In this document: one piece after another, positions 41,131-49,703 of the stretch | Position numbering within the stretch: the first letter of the stretch is position 1 | Layout: every line of letters starts with the position of its first letter | Assembly (NCBI RefSeq): GCF_003602235.1 | Contig: NZ_QZVS01000083.1 | Span: forward strand, 47,997-111,996 | Length of the DNA stretch: 64,000 nucleotides | Direction of reading: 5' to 3' | DNA from: Cryobacterium melibiosiphilum | Lineage (GTDB): Bacteria > Actinomycetota > Actinomycetes > Actinomycetales > Microbacteriaceae | The notes under the pieces: generated by a model | What the model saw: only the letters and a program-made list of their open reading frames with translations | Database searches by the model: none | What the model was told of the DNA's origin: nothing | Program-made: the position numbers and the translations under genes

Positions 41131-41694
41131 TCAGGCGGTGTCGCGCGGGCCTTCAGGAACCTCGGGTGAAGGCACGGGGGCCGGGGCGGCTTCGACGAGC
41201 GGCTCGCCCTGGCCGGTCAACAGGTTGCGGGCCCGGTTCACGAGGGTTCCGTCGACGATCACCTGGTAGTTGCTGGCGATCACCTGCATCGTCGACGTGA
41301 AGTCCCGGCGACGACGGTTGATCGCGTAGCTCACGAGGCCGAACATCATGCCGAAACCGGCACCGATCAGCACCGCCGCGAACACGAACGGCAGGCTCGA
41401 TCCGTCGGGGGAGAACAGGAAGAACAGCAGGCCGAAGAAGATTCCGAGCCAGGCACCGGATGCCGCCCCCGCCAGTGCAACGCGGCCCCAGGTCAGTTTT
41501 CCGGTCACCCGCTCGACACTCTTGAGGTCGTTGCCCACGATCGAAAGCTGTTTCACGGGAAAATCGGCTTTGGCCAGCCGATCCACCGCAGCCTGGGCCT
41601 CGGCATAGGTGTTGTAGGTCGCCATGACCTCGCCCTTGGGCAGAGTCGGCGTCAGCTGGGCGCCGCGTCGGGGGAAGGGGCTGGGTGAACTCAT
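41131..41694 (-). CDS. General stress protein 17M-like (YflT domain) membrane protein
   Basis: 187 residues. YNTYAEAQAAVDRLAKADFP near 27 is the YflT-type start, followed by two membrane segments (about 72-92 and 100-120) and a Pro/Glu-rich tail. Function is unknown; homologues are stress-induced in Bacillus. An ATG at residue 24 could also be the start. Divergent from the MgtE-like gene. Confidence 0.82.
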   Translation of the reverse strand: MSSPSPFPRRGAQLTPTLPKGEVMATYNTYAEAQAAVDRLAKADFPVKQLSIVGNDLKSVERVTGKLTWGRVALAGAASGAWLGIFFGLLFFLFSPDGSSLPFVFAAVLIGAGFGMMFGLVSYAINRRRRDFTSTMQVIASNYQVIVDGTLVNRARNLLTGQGEPLVEAAPAPVPSPEVPEGPRDTA

Positions 41695-41762
41695 GGTGTC
41701 ATTCTTCCACGCCCCCCATGACGCCGGACGGCAGAACGCCTCACGTGGCCTAGATTTGTACT

Positions 41763-43094
41763 GTGAGTGCCACCAGAGTATTTGTCGCCCGTTTGGCCGG
41801 GTGCACCGTCTTCGACCCCGCGGGAGACCGCGTCGGCAAGGTGCGCGATGTCCTGGTCGTCTATCGAAAAAGCGACCCGCCCCGCGTGGTGGGACTGATC
41901 GTCGAAATCCCCGGCAAACGCCGGGTCTTCGTGTCGATCGGCCGGGTGACGAGCATCGGCAGCGGCCAGATCATCACGACCGGCCTCATCAACGTGCGCC
42001 GCTTCGAACAGCGTGGCGGCGAGGTGCGCGTGATCGCGGAACTGCTCGGCCGCACGGTCGCCTTTAACAACGGCACCGGCGACGCGACCATCGAAGACGT
42101 CGCGATGAAAGAGACCGACGAGGCCGAGTGGGAGATCAGCCAGCTCTTCGTGCGCCGCCCGAAGGCCACGGCCTCTCCGTTCAACAAGGGCGTCACCGAC
42201 TTCGTGACCTGGGGCGAGGTGCACGAGAAGTCAACCGAGGGCCAGGCCCAGTCGGCGGAGCAGCTCATCGCCACCTACTCCGACCTCAAGCCCGCCGACC
42301 TCGCCAACACGCTGCTCGACCTGCCGCGGGAGCGCATGTTCGAGGTCGCCAGCGAACTGCCCGACGACCGCCTCGCCGACGTGCTCGAGGAGATGGCGGA
42401 GAGCGACCAGGTCGGCATCCTGACAATCCTCGGTGACGCCCGCGCCGCCGACGTGCTCGACCAGATGCAGCCCGACGACGCTGCCGACCTCATCGCCCAG
42501 CTGCCCGAGGAGCGCGGCGAGCAGTTGCTCGACCTGATGGAGCCCGAAGAGGCCGAGGACGTGCGCTTTCTGCTGTCCTACGCCCCCGACACCGCCGGCG
42601 GGCTGATGACCACCGAGCCGGTCATCGTCTCGGCCGACGCCACCGTGGCGGAGGGGCTCGCGCGCATCCGTCGCCATGATCTGGCCCCGGCTCTCGGCGC
42701 GGCGATCTGCGTGACGCTGCCACCCTACGAGGCCCCCACCGGCCGGTTCCTCGGCATGGTGCATTTTCAGCGGATGCTGCGCTACCCGCCCCACGAACGC
42801 CTCGGCACGCTGCTCGACCAGGGCCTGGATCCCGTCACCGCGGATACCTCGGCGGCCGAAGTGTCCCGCATCCTCGCCAGCTACGACCTCGTGTCGGTGC
42901 CCGTCGTCGACGACAACCACCGCCTGGTCGGGGTCGTCACGATCGACGACGTGCTCGACTACCTGCTGCCCGATGACTGGCGCAGCCAGGACGGCAACGA
43001 CGACGTGCACCACCGGGCGGTCGCGCGCACGCACCTGAAGACCGGCAGTATCCCCCTGCCGGGCGCTCGGAGGCTGGGTCATGGCCAGGGCTAG
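41763..43094 (+). CDS. PRC-barrel, MgtE_N and CBS domain protein without a channel
   Basis: 443 residues. A PRC-barrel-like start (RLAGCTVFDPAGDRVGKV), an MgtE N-terminal superhelical domain (about 165-270; VLDQMQPDDAADLIAQLPEE) and a pair of CBS domains (about 280-410; VPVVDDNHRLVGVVTIDDVL). The membrane channel of MgtE is missing, so it is probably a Mg2+- or nucleotide-sensing regulator rather than a transporter. TAGATT lies exactly six bases before the GTG at 41763. Overlaps the DUF1003 gene by 14 bp; a similar pair occurs in mycobacteria. Confidence 0.88.
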   Translation: MSATRVFVARLAGCTVFDPAGDRVGKVRDVLVVYRKSDPPRVVGLIVEIPGKRRVFVSIGRVTSIGSGQIITTGLINVRRFEQRGGEVRVIAELLGRTVAFNNGTGDATIEDVAMKETDEAEWEISQLFVRRPKATASPFNKGVTDFVTWGEVHEKSTEGQAQSAEQLIATYSDLKPADLANTLLDLPRERMFEVASELPDDRLADVLEEMAESDQVGILTILGDARAADVLDQMQPDDAADLIAQLPEERGEQLLDLMEPEEAEDVRFLLSYAPDTAGGLMTTEPVIVSADATVAEGLARIRRHDLAPALGAAICVTLPPYEAPTGRFLGMVHFQRMLRYPPHERLGTLLDQGLDPVTADTSAAEVSRILASYDLVSVPVVDDNHRLVGVVTIDDVLDYLLPDDWRSQDGNDDVHHRAVARTHLKTGSIPLPGARRLGHGQG

Positions 43095-43716
43095 CAAGGC
43101 CGGCCTGCGCCTCGACGCGCCGAAAGGCCTGCGCTCGGGCACCCTCGGCGGCCGGCGCGGCGCCGGAAACGACCGCTTCGGCCGGTTCACCGAAGCCATC
43201 GCCCGCGGCATGGGCACCCCGTGGTTTCTGCTCGGGCTGACCGTCTTCGCGATCTCCTGGATCCTCTGGAACACCCTCGCCCCGCCGTCCTGGCGGTTCG
43301 ACTCGGTGTCGCTCGGTTTCATCGCGCTGACCCTGGTGCTGTCGATGCAGGCCTCCTATGCGGCGCCGATGATCCTGCTCGCCCAGAACCGTCAAGACGA
43401 CCGGGACCGGGTGCAGTTCGAACAGGACCGGCAACGATCCGAACGCACCCTCGCCGACACCGAGTACCTCGCCCGCGAGGTCGTCGCCCTGCGCATCGCC
43501 ATGAAAGATCTCGCCTCGAAGGACTTCATCCGCAGCGAACTGCGGGCACTGCTGGAGATCCTCGACGCGGCCGACGAGGCCGAAGCCGCTGACGCCGCCG
43601 AAGCCGCCGGGCTCACCCGCCCGGCACCAACCGACCGACCTGACCGCACCGAGCGCAACCGTTCTGCGCGGGAGCGCACCGAACGCGAACGCACAGGAAG
43701 ATCTGCCCTTGACTGA
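43081..43716 (+). CDS. DUF1003 family membrane protein
   Basis: 211 residues. Two membrane helices (about 48-66 and 79-100) typical of DUF1003, with the conserved FLLGLTVFAISWILWNTLAP, then a cytoplasmic coiled-coil and a charged, Arg/Glu/Thr-rich tail. Coupled to the MgtE-like gene by overlap, which suggests a joint role, perhaps the CBS protein regulating this one. Substrate is unknown. Confidence 0.85.
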   Translation: MARASKAGLRLDAPKGLRSGTLGGRRGAGNDRFGRFTEAIARGMGTPWFLLGLTVFAISWILWNTLAPPSWRFDSVSLGFIALTLVLSMQASYAAPMILLAQNRQDDRDRVQFEQDRQRSERTLADTEYLAREVVALRIAMKDLASKDFIRSELRALLEILDAADEAEAADAAEAAGLTRPAPTDRPDRTERNRSARERTERERTGRSALD

Positions 43717-44878
43717 CACCCCCCAGACCACCGCTCCCACTCCGACCGAGTCGGCGGTGCTCGCGGCCCTGGGCCTCGTCATCGACCCCGAGATTCGTCG
43801 GCCGATCACCGAGCTGGACATGGTGGCCGGGGTCGACGTGGACGACGACGGAGCGGCGACCGTGGGCATCCGCCTCACCATCGCCGGGTGCCCCGCCGCC
43901 ACCCGCATCGAGGCCGATGTGCTTGCCGCGACCGAGTCGGTCGTCGGCGCCGGCAACGCCACGGTGGTCGTCACGGTCATGACCCGCGAGCAGCGCACCA
44001 TTCTGACCGAGCGGCTGCGCGGCGGTGCGGCCACCCGCGTCACCCAGTTCGGCCCGGACTCCCTCACCCGCATCTACGCGATCACGAGCGGCAAGGGCGG
44101 CGTGGGCAAGTCCACCATCACCGCGAACCTCGCCGTGGCCCTCGCCGGCCGCGGGCTCCGCGTGGGCATCATCGACGCCGACGTCTACGGCTTCTCGATT
44201 CCGGGCCTGCTCGGTCTCGTGCACGACGGCCTCGCCGTGAAACCGACCCAGGTCGGGGAGATGATCCTGCCGCCGGTCGCCCACGATGTGAAGGTCATCT
44301 CGATCGGCATGTTCGTCGACGACCCCTCGGTCGCCGTCGCCTGGCGCGGCCCGATGCTGCACCGCACCATCTCCCAATTTTTGACGGATGTCTACTTCGG
44401 GGATCTCGACGTGCTGCTGCTCGATCTGCCGCCCGGAACCGGCGATGTGGCGATCACCGTCGGGCAGCTGCTGCCGCACTCCGAGGTCATCGTCGTGACG
44501 ACCCCGCAGCCCGCCGCGGCCGACGTCGCGGTGCGCAGCGGTATCGTCGCCCGGCAGACCGGGCAGACACTCTACGGCGTGATCGAGAACATGTCGGGAA
44601 TGGCGCAGCCCGACGGCAGTGTGCTCGAGATCTTCGGCTCGGGCGGCGGCCTCGAGGTGGCCCGGCGGCTGAGTGAGAGCGAGCCGCTGGCAGCCGTGCC
44701 GTTGCTGGCGCAGGTGCCGCTCAGCGTGCCGCTGCGAAGCGGCGGCGACACCGGCACCCCGATCGTGCTGTCGAACCCGGATGACCCGGCCGCGGTCATG
44801 ATCCAGACCGTGGCTGCGCGCCTGGCGACGCGGGCGCGGGGACTGTCCGGCCGCAGTCTCGGCATCAGTCCCCGCTGA
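43709..44878 (+). CDS. mrp: Mrp/ApbC-type P-loop ATPase, iron-sulfur carrier family
   Basis: 389 residues: an N-terminal MIP18/DUF59 domain (about 8-95) and a P-loop domain with SGKGGVGKSTITANL near 128 and DADVYGFSIPGLLGL near 155. The usual CxxC that holds a bridging Fe-S cluster is replaced (ENMSGMAQPDGSVLEIFG), a variant common in Actinobacteria. It may still act in Fe-S assembly, but by another mode. TTG start, eight bases after AGGAAG, overlapping DUF1003 by eight bases. Confidence 0.88.
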   Translation: MTDTPQTTAPTPTESAVLAALGLVIDPEIRRPITELDMVAGVDVDDDGAATVGIRLTIAGCPAATRIEADVLAATESVVGAGNATVVVTVMTREQRTILTERLRGGAATRVTQFGPDSLTRIYAITSGKGGVGKSTITANLAVALAGRGLRVGIIDADVYGFSIPGLLGLVHDGLAVKPTQVGEMILPPVAHDVKVISIGMFVDDPSVAVAWRGPMLHRTISQFLTDVYFGDLDVLLLDLPPGTGDVAITVGQLLPHSEVIVVTTPQPAAADVAVRSGIVARQTGQTLYGVIENMSGMAQPDGSVLEIFGSGGGLEVARRLSESEPLAAVPLLAQVPLSVPLRSGGDTGTPIVLSNPDDPAAVMIQTVAARLATRARGLSGRSLGISPR

Positions 44879-44899
44879 CGCCCGGCGCCAGGCCCGGCG

Positions 44900-45745
44900 C
44901 TACGACTTCTTCTTTTTCTTCTTCTTCTGCGTGAGCGTGGCCGCGTGGTCGGGCACCGAGTGGTTGAGCTCCCTCGGCGGACGCTCGTAGTCGGAGTCCG
45001 GCGGACGCGGCGGGATGTGCACCTTCGGCGGGTCGGTGTGCTCATAGGGTACGAGCGAGAGCAGGTGGTTGATCATGTTCAGCCGGGACGCGCGTTTGTC
45101 CTCGCTCTCGACGACCCACCAGGGTGCCTCGGCGATGTCGGTGTGCACGAACATCTCGTCTTTCGCCTTGGAATAGTCCGCCCACTTGGTGATCGACAGC
45201 ACGTCGGTCTCCGAGAGCTTCCACCGGCGCATCGGGTCGTTCAGGCGTGAGCGGAACCGTTTCTCCTGCTCGTGGTCGCTGACGGAGAACCAGTACTTGA
45301 CCACGAGGATTCCGTCTTCGACCAGCATCCGCTCGAATAAGGGAGCCTGGTGCAGAAACCGCCGATACTCATCGGCGGTGCAGTAGCCCATCACCCGCTC
45401 GACGCCGGCCCGGTTGTACCAGGACCGGTCCATCAGCACGATCTCGCCCGAGGTCGGCAGGTGCTCGATGTAGCGTTGAAAATACCACTGCCCGCGCTGG
45501 CGTTCGGTGGGCATCGGCAGGGCCACGATGCGGGCCATGCGCGGATTGAGGTACTCGGTGACGCGTTTGATCGCGGACCCCTTGCCGGCCGCGTCCCGGC
45601 CCTCGAAGATCACCACGACGCGGGCACCGGATGCCTTCACCCACTGCTGCATGGTGACGAGCTCGGCCTGCAGGCGGCGAAGTTCCGCCTCATAGAGGAC
45701 CTTGTTGACGCGCTGCACCGGGGCGGGCTGTTCGGTCTCCGACAC
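44900..45745 (-). CDS. ppk2: Polyphosphate kinase 2
   Basis: 281 residues. PPK2 transfers phosphate between polyphosphate and nucleoside di- or monophosphates. FEGRDAAGKGSAIKRVTEYL near 48 is the Walker A segment, MDRSWYNRAGVERVMGY near 105 the Walker B and lid region. The protein ends in seven lysines and a serine, a tail that could bind polyphosphate. The GTG start follows AGGAG. Convergent with mrp. Confidence 0.92.
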   Translation of the reverse strand: MSETEQPAPVQRVNKVLYEAELRRLQAELVTMQQWVKASGARVVVIFEGRDAAGKGSAIKRVTEYLNPRMARIVALPMPTERQRGQWYFQRYIEHLPTSGEIVLMDRSWYNRAGVERVMGYCTADEYRRFLHQAPLFERMLVEDGILVVKYWFSVSDHEQEKRFRSRLNDPMRRWKLSETDVLSITKWADYSKAKDEMFVHTDIAEAPWWVVESEDKRASRLNMINHLLSLVPYEHTDPPKVHIPPRPPDSDYERPPRELNHSVPDHAATLTQKKKKKKKS

Positions 45746-45825
45746 GATTTCTCCTGACTAGTGGGACTAGCTGTGGGCCTCAACGGCCTGAAGGGTCTGA
45801 ATGGGCTGAAGTGGCAACGGGTCGC

Positions 45826-46236
45826 TCAGGTGGCTTCTGAATCGAAGGGAGCCGGCAGGGCGGCGGCGAGGCTGCGGTCGGCGGCGCGTTGGCGCTGGGC
45901 CGCGGCCCAATCGGGGGCGGATGCCCCGCGCGAGATGGTCGCCGGACCAGACGCCGATTGGCCCTTCGCCGTCGGATCGGCGGGATCTTCCTGCAGGGCT
46001 TCGCGAATGATGCGGCGCGGGTCATACTGGCGCGGGTCGAGCTTTTTCCAGTCCAGGTCGTCGAATTCCGGGCCCATCTCGTCCCGCATGCGATCCTTGG
46101 CACCGTTGGCCATGTCGCGCAGTCGGCGCACCAGACGGGCCAGCTGCGCGGCGTAGTGGGGAAGACGTTCCGGGCCGAGCAGGAAGACGGCGATAATCCC
46201 GATCAGCAGGAGCTTTTCGAACGTCAACCCAAACAT
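45826..46236 (-). CDS. tatB: Twin-arginine translocase subunit TatB
   Basis: 136 residues: FGLTFEKLLLIGIIAVFLLG then GPERLPHYA, the single membrane helix, hinge and Gly-Pro of TatA/B proteins, followed by an amphipathic helix (about 22-50) and a Pro/Ala-rich tail. Length and the LPHYA hinge favour TatB over TatA. The ATG at 46236 lies exactly six bases after TATTCT. EfeB in this window has a Tat signal and is a likely client. Confidence 0.85.
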   Translation of the reverse strand: MFGLTFEKLLLIGIIAVFLLGPERLPHYAAQLARLVRRLRDMANGAKDRMRDEMGPEFDDLDWKKLDPRQYDPRRIIREALQEDPADPTAKGQSASGPATISRGASAPDWAAAQRQRAADRSLAAALPAPFDSEAT

Positions 46237-46323
46237 ATCCCCAGAATAACCCCCGGCGAGGCCTCCCCTGACCACGGGTGTGGCGGCCCTAGTCTTGACC
46301 TAATCATCAACTGGATTGGCATC

Positions 46324-46956
46324 GTGTCTGACATTGAACTGAACTGGAAATTCTCCGACGACTCCGTCGTGGAATCCGACGCGGTCGCGCGTGCGCGGCA
46401 GCAATCCCTCGAACTCGGCATCGACGCGATCGCCCCGTCTGTCGGGGCGCAGACCGCCGTCATTGCCGCGGCGACGGGGGCACGCAGCATCCTCGAGGTC
46501 GGCACCGGCGCGGGTGTCTCGGGAATCTGGCTGCTCACGGGGTCGCCGAGCGCGACCCTGACCTCGATCGACACCGAGATCGATCACCAACAGCACGCCC
46601 GGGCGAACTACCTCGAGGCGAAGATCCCGGCCAACCGGGTGCGGCTGATCACCGGGCGCGCGGCCGAGGTACTGCCGCGCATGAATGAGAACTCCTACGA
46701 CATCGTCTTCATCGACGCCGACCCGCAGTCGGTCATCGAATACGTCGAGCACGGCCTGCGCCTGGCCCGGCCGGGCGGCACCGTGCTCGTCGCCCACGCC
46801 CTCTGGCGCGGCCGGGTCGCGAACCCCGCCCAGCGCGACGACGTCGCCACCGGCTTTCGAACCCTGCTCACCGAGATCGCCTCGAGCAACGCCGTGATCA
46901 GCGCCCTCTCCCCCGTCGGCGACGGCCTGCTGCAGATCACCAAACTGCGCGCCTGA
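46324..46956 (+). CDS. SAM-dependent O-methyltransferase
   Basis: 210 residues. Catechol-type class I methyltransferase fold: SAM-binding ILEVGTGAGVSGIWL near 59, DTEIDHQQHA near 82, YDIVFIDADPQ near 118. Close to the mycobacterial Rv1220c family, also encoded near tatB. Substrate is unknown. GTG start at 46324, no strong ribosome site. A bidirectional terminator follows. Confidence 0.85.
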   Translation: MSDIELNWKFSDDSVVESDAVARARQQSLELGIDAIAPSVGAQTAVIAAATGARSILEVGTGAGVSGIWLLTGSPSATLTSIDTEIDHQQHARANYLEAKIPANRVRLITGRAAEVLPRMNENSYDIVFIDADPQSVIEYVEHGLRLARPGGTVLVAHALWRGRVANPAQRDDVATGFRTLLTEIASSNAVISALSPVGDGLLQITKLRA

Positions 46957-46995
46957 GGCAGGGAAGTCTTCCACAACACTTCTTCGACAACACTA

Positions 46996-47028
46996 AAGAA
47001 GGCCGCCCAGATTCTGGGCGGCCTTCTT
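46996..47028. terminator. Rho-independent terminator between convergent genes
   Basis: A 15-bp perfect stem (AAGAAGGCCGCCCAG, 46996-47010, with 47014-47028) and a three-base loop ATT. It ends the methyltransferase gene on one strand and the DUF3117 gene on the other. Confidence 0.92.
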
Positions 47029-47048
47029 AAGATTGTCTAACGTATTTA

Positions 47049-47225
47049 CTACTTGACGGGGTTGACGACCCCGGCGAGAGCATCGTGGAGTTCCTTGGCC
47101 TCTGCATCGTTCACGGAGACGACAAGTCGGCCTCCACCTTCGAGCGGAACACGCACAATAATGAGGCGCCCCTCTTTTACAGCCTCCATTGGACCGTCTC
47201 CGGTCCGTGGCTTCATGGCCGCCAT
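47049..47225 (-). CDS. DUF3117 family small protein
   Basis: 58 residues beginning MAAMKPRTGDGPMEAVKEG and containing VPLEGGGRLVVSVNDAEA, full length for this actinobacterial family. Function unknown. The start at 47225 has GGGGAG three bases upstream and matches the family N-terminus; an in-frame ATG at 47240 is less likely. Confidence 0.9.
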   Translation of the reverse strand: MAAMKPRTGDGPMEAVKEGRLIIVRVPLEGGGRLVVSVNDAEAKELHDALAGVVNPVK

Positions 47226-47308
47226 GAACTCCCCTTCCATCAGTGATTACTACCATTATCGACCATTATCGGCGCGGAGGAAAATTGCCCCGCCGCGCGC
47301 AGTCATTT

Positions 47309-48616
47309 CTACGGGGGCGTCCAGTCCGCGCCGTCTACCCCCCAACAGAGCAGCAGCCACCCCCATTGGCCCAGAATGCACAGCACGACCACGCCGACCC
47401 GGTACCAGAGGCTGCGCGGCAGGGCGACAGCACCGAGCAGCGGGAACATCGGCATCAGCAGCCGGAAGGTGCTCGACTGGGGAAAGAACACCGCCAGTAG
47501 GTAGAGTCCGTAACTGGCCACCCACAGGCGCAGGTCAACTCCCAGCCGTCGCACGGCAGGAGTGAACATCAGCATGGTGAAGCCGAGGATCAGCGCCACC
47601 ACGGCGAGTATCCCGAGCGGCATGCCCAGCCACCACAGGCCACCCTGAAACCATGCCGTGAAGGGAATGAGTTCCACATAGCCGATATACGGCGCCCGCC
47701 AGGCCAGTTCGGTATCGGTGTACGCGGTCATGCTGCCGGTCACGATCCAGGCGGCTGCCGGCCAGGCGAGCCCCATCACCCCGCTGAAGACGGCGACGGA
47801 TGCGGCGAGCACCCGTTCCCGAAGCGGGAAGGCATCCGCTGCCCGGGTGAACCAGCGGTAGATCACGTGCAGGGCCAGCGCGAGGGCGAAGGCCAGCCCG
47901 CTCGGCCGGGTCAGGGCCATCACCGCGATGACCGGAAAGAGCAGTGCGTAGCGACGCTCGAGCAACAGCAACAGCGCGAGGGTGAGAAAAAACAGGTACA
48001 TCGACTCGGCGTAGCCGAACTGCAGCATCGGTGAGAGCGGGGCGACGCAGAACAGCACCACCGCGAACCGGGAGGCGGAGTCGTCGAGTACCCGGCTCAT
48101 CAGCCGAAAGAGGAGCAGCGCTGTGCCGAGGCTGAAGACCACGGAGACTAAGACCGCCACGGGTTCCCAGGGCTGGCCGCTGAGCTCCATCAGCAGTCGG
48201 GCGAGGGAGGGATAGCCGGGCATGAACGCCCACGCACTCTCGCCGATCTCCCCGAGGTCGGTGATCGGGAGCGCCGACGGGTAACCGACGACCGCGACGA
48301 TGTTGTACCAGTGGGCGTCCCACATGGTGGCAAAATCGGCGTAGCCCGGGCTGGCACCGGTCCAGGCGTTGGGGCCCTGCACACTCGCGAGAATCGACAC
48401 CAGGGTCGTCGTGATCACGCGGGAGGCGGCCCAGATCAGCATCACCTGCGCCCACCACGGGCGCAGCCAGCGCGGCCCGGCCGGTGCCGACGAGGGTATC
48501 GACGAGGATCTCGGGGCCGCCGACGCCGCGTGCATTCGCGGCGACGCGCGCGCGGGCGGGGCCGTGCCGGTCACGCCGGACGCCGGGCCGGCTACTGCGC
48601 GGGGGCGGTGAGCCAC
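47309..48616 (-). CDS. PIG-V-like mannosyltransferase, polytopic membrane protein
   Basis: Up to 435 residues with 9-10 membrane helices. The first extracytoplasmic loop contains YADFATMWDAHWYNIVAVVG, with the acidic pair and His of lipid-linked-sugar GT-C enzymes, and VMALTRPSGLAFALAL matches PIG-V-type proteins. It may use polyprenyl-phosphate-mannose, which the ppm1 product in this window would supply; that link is inference. The first 45 residues are Ala/Pro/Ser-rich and the start is uncertain (GTG at 48616 overlaps dapE by 25 bp; ATG at 48535 is an option). Confidence 0.78.
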   Translation of the reverse strand: MAHRPRAVAGPASGVTGTAPPARASPRMHAASAAPRSSSIPSSAPAGPRWLRPWWAQVMLIWAASRVITTTLVSILASVQGPNAWTGASPGYADFATMWDAHWYNIVAVVGYPSALPITDLGEIGESAWAFMPGYPSLARLLMELSGQPWEPVAVLVSVVFSLGTALLLFRLMSRVLDDSASRFAVVLFCVAPLSPMLQFGYAESMYLFFLTLALLLLLERRYALLFPVIAVMALTRPSGLAFALALALHVIYRWFTRAADAFPLRERVLAASVAVFSGVMGLAWPAAAWIVTGSMTAYTDTELAWRAPYIGYVELIPFTAWFQGGLWWLGMPLGILAVVALILGFTMLMFTPAVRRLGVDLRLWVASYGLYLLAVFFPQSSTFRLLMPMFPLLGAVALPRSLWYRVGVVVLCILGQWGWLLLCWGVDGADWTPP

Positions 48617-49686
48617 GATCGCAGACCGGTTTCGCAGTCAGTGATCTGGGTCAGGGCAACACGTTCGTCGTCGGCGTGCGCCTTGAGCGGGTCGCCGGGC
48701 CCGTAGTTGACGGCGGGCATGCCGAGCGCCGAGAACCGGGCCACATCAGTCCAGCCGTACTTAGGCATCGCGTCGCCGCCACCGACCGCGGCGAGGAACT
48801 GCTGCGCGAGGGGGGCGTCGAGGCCCGGGCGAGCGCCCCCGGCCAGGTCGACCACGGTCAGGTCGTAGCCGGGGAACAGCTCGGTCACGTGGGCCAGGGC
48901 CTCGGCGCCGCTGCGGCTCGGCGCGAAACGGTAGTTCACGTGCACCATGCACTCGTCGGGGATGACGTTGCCGGCGATACCGCCGGTGATGCCGACGGCA
49001 TTGAGGCCCTCGCGGTAGACGAGGCCTTCCACCTCGACCGATCGCGGTTCGTAGGCGGCGAGGATGTTCAGGATCGGTGCGGCCTTGTGGATGGCGTTCT
49101 CGCCGACCCAGGCCCGGGCGGAGTGCGCCCGCAGCCCGAAAGAGCGAATCTCGACCCGGAGGTTGCCGTTGCAGCCACCCTCGATGCGGCCGTTCGTCGG
49201 CTCGCCGAGAATCGCGAAATCGCCCGCGAAGAGGTCGGGGCGGTTGCGGGCGAGGCGGCCGAGGCCGTTGAGGTCGTCGGAGACCTCCTCGTGGTCGTAC
49301 CACATCCAGGTCACGTCGACCTCGGGGGCCACGAGCTCGGCGGCGAGCTTCAGCTGCACGGCAACGCCGGCCTTCATGTCCACCGTGCCGCGGCCCCAGA
49401 GGTAGTCGACGCCTTTGAGGGTTTCGAAGCGGGTCGGCAGGTTGTTGTTGAGCGGGACGGTGTCGATGTGGCCGGCAATGACGACCCGCTGCGTGCGGCC
49501 GAGGTCGGTGCGGGCGACGATGGTGTCGCCGTCGCGGATGATCTCCAGGTGATCGCAGCCGGCGAGCGCCGCCACGATCGCATCGGCGAGCGGGGTCTCG
49601 TTGCCCGATACCGATTCCAGATCACAGAGCTGCCGGGTGATGTCGATGACGGACGCGGACAGGTTCAGAATCATGGTCTCAGGCAC
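48592..49686 (-). CDS. dapE: Succinyl-diaminopimelate desuccinylase
   Basis: 364 residues, M20 metallopeptidase that makes LL-diaminopimelate for lysine and cell wall. Metal-site motifs are VIAGHIDTVPLNNN near 68, GRGTVDMKAG near 97, YDHEEVSDD near 129 and GEPTNGRIEGG near 160. The GTG at 49686 is exactly six bases after TAGATT on the minus strand, so a leaderless start four codons before the internal ATG is favoured. Divergent from dapD, 17 bp apart, the same arrangement as in mycobacteria. Confidence 0.92.
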   Translation of the reverse strand: MPETMILNLSASVIDITRQLCDLESVSGNETPLADAIVAALAGCDHLEIIRDGDTIVARTDLGRTQRVVIAGHIDTVPLNNNLPTRFETLKGVDYLWGRGTVDMKAGVAVQLKLAAELVAPEVDVTWMWYDHEEVSDDLNGLGRLARNRPDLFAGDFAILGEPTNGRIEGGCNGNLRVEIRSFGLRAHSARAWVGENAIHKAAPILNILAAYEPRSVEVEGLVYREGLNAVGITGGIAGNVIPDECMVHVNYRFAPSRSGAEALAHVTELFPGYDLTVVDLAGGARPGLDAPLAQQFLAAVGGGDAMPKYGWTDVARFSALGMPAVNYGPGDPLKAHADDERVALTQITDCETGLRSWLTAPAQ

Positions 49687-49703
49687 TCTACTAATCTAGA
49701 TGC
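49687..49703. promoter_or_regulatory. Shared divergent leaderless promoter of dapE and dapD
   Basis: On the plus strand TAATCT (49692-49697) lies six bases before the dapD ATG. On the minus strand TAGATT (49698-49693) lies six bases before the dapE GTG. The two -10 boxes overlap by five base pairs and form one symmetric core, so a single melted site could fire in either direction. No -35 hexamer is evident. Confidence 0.7.
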
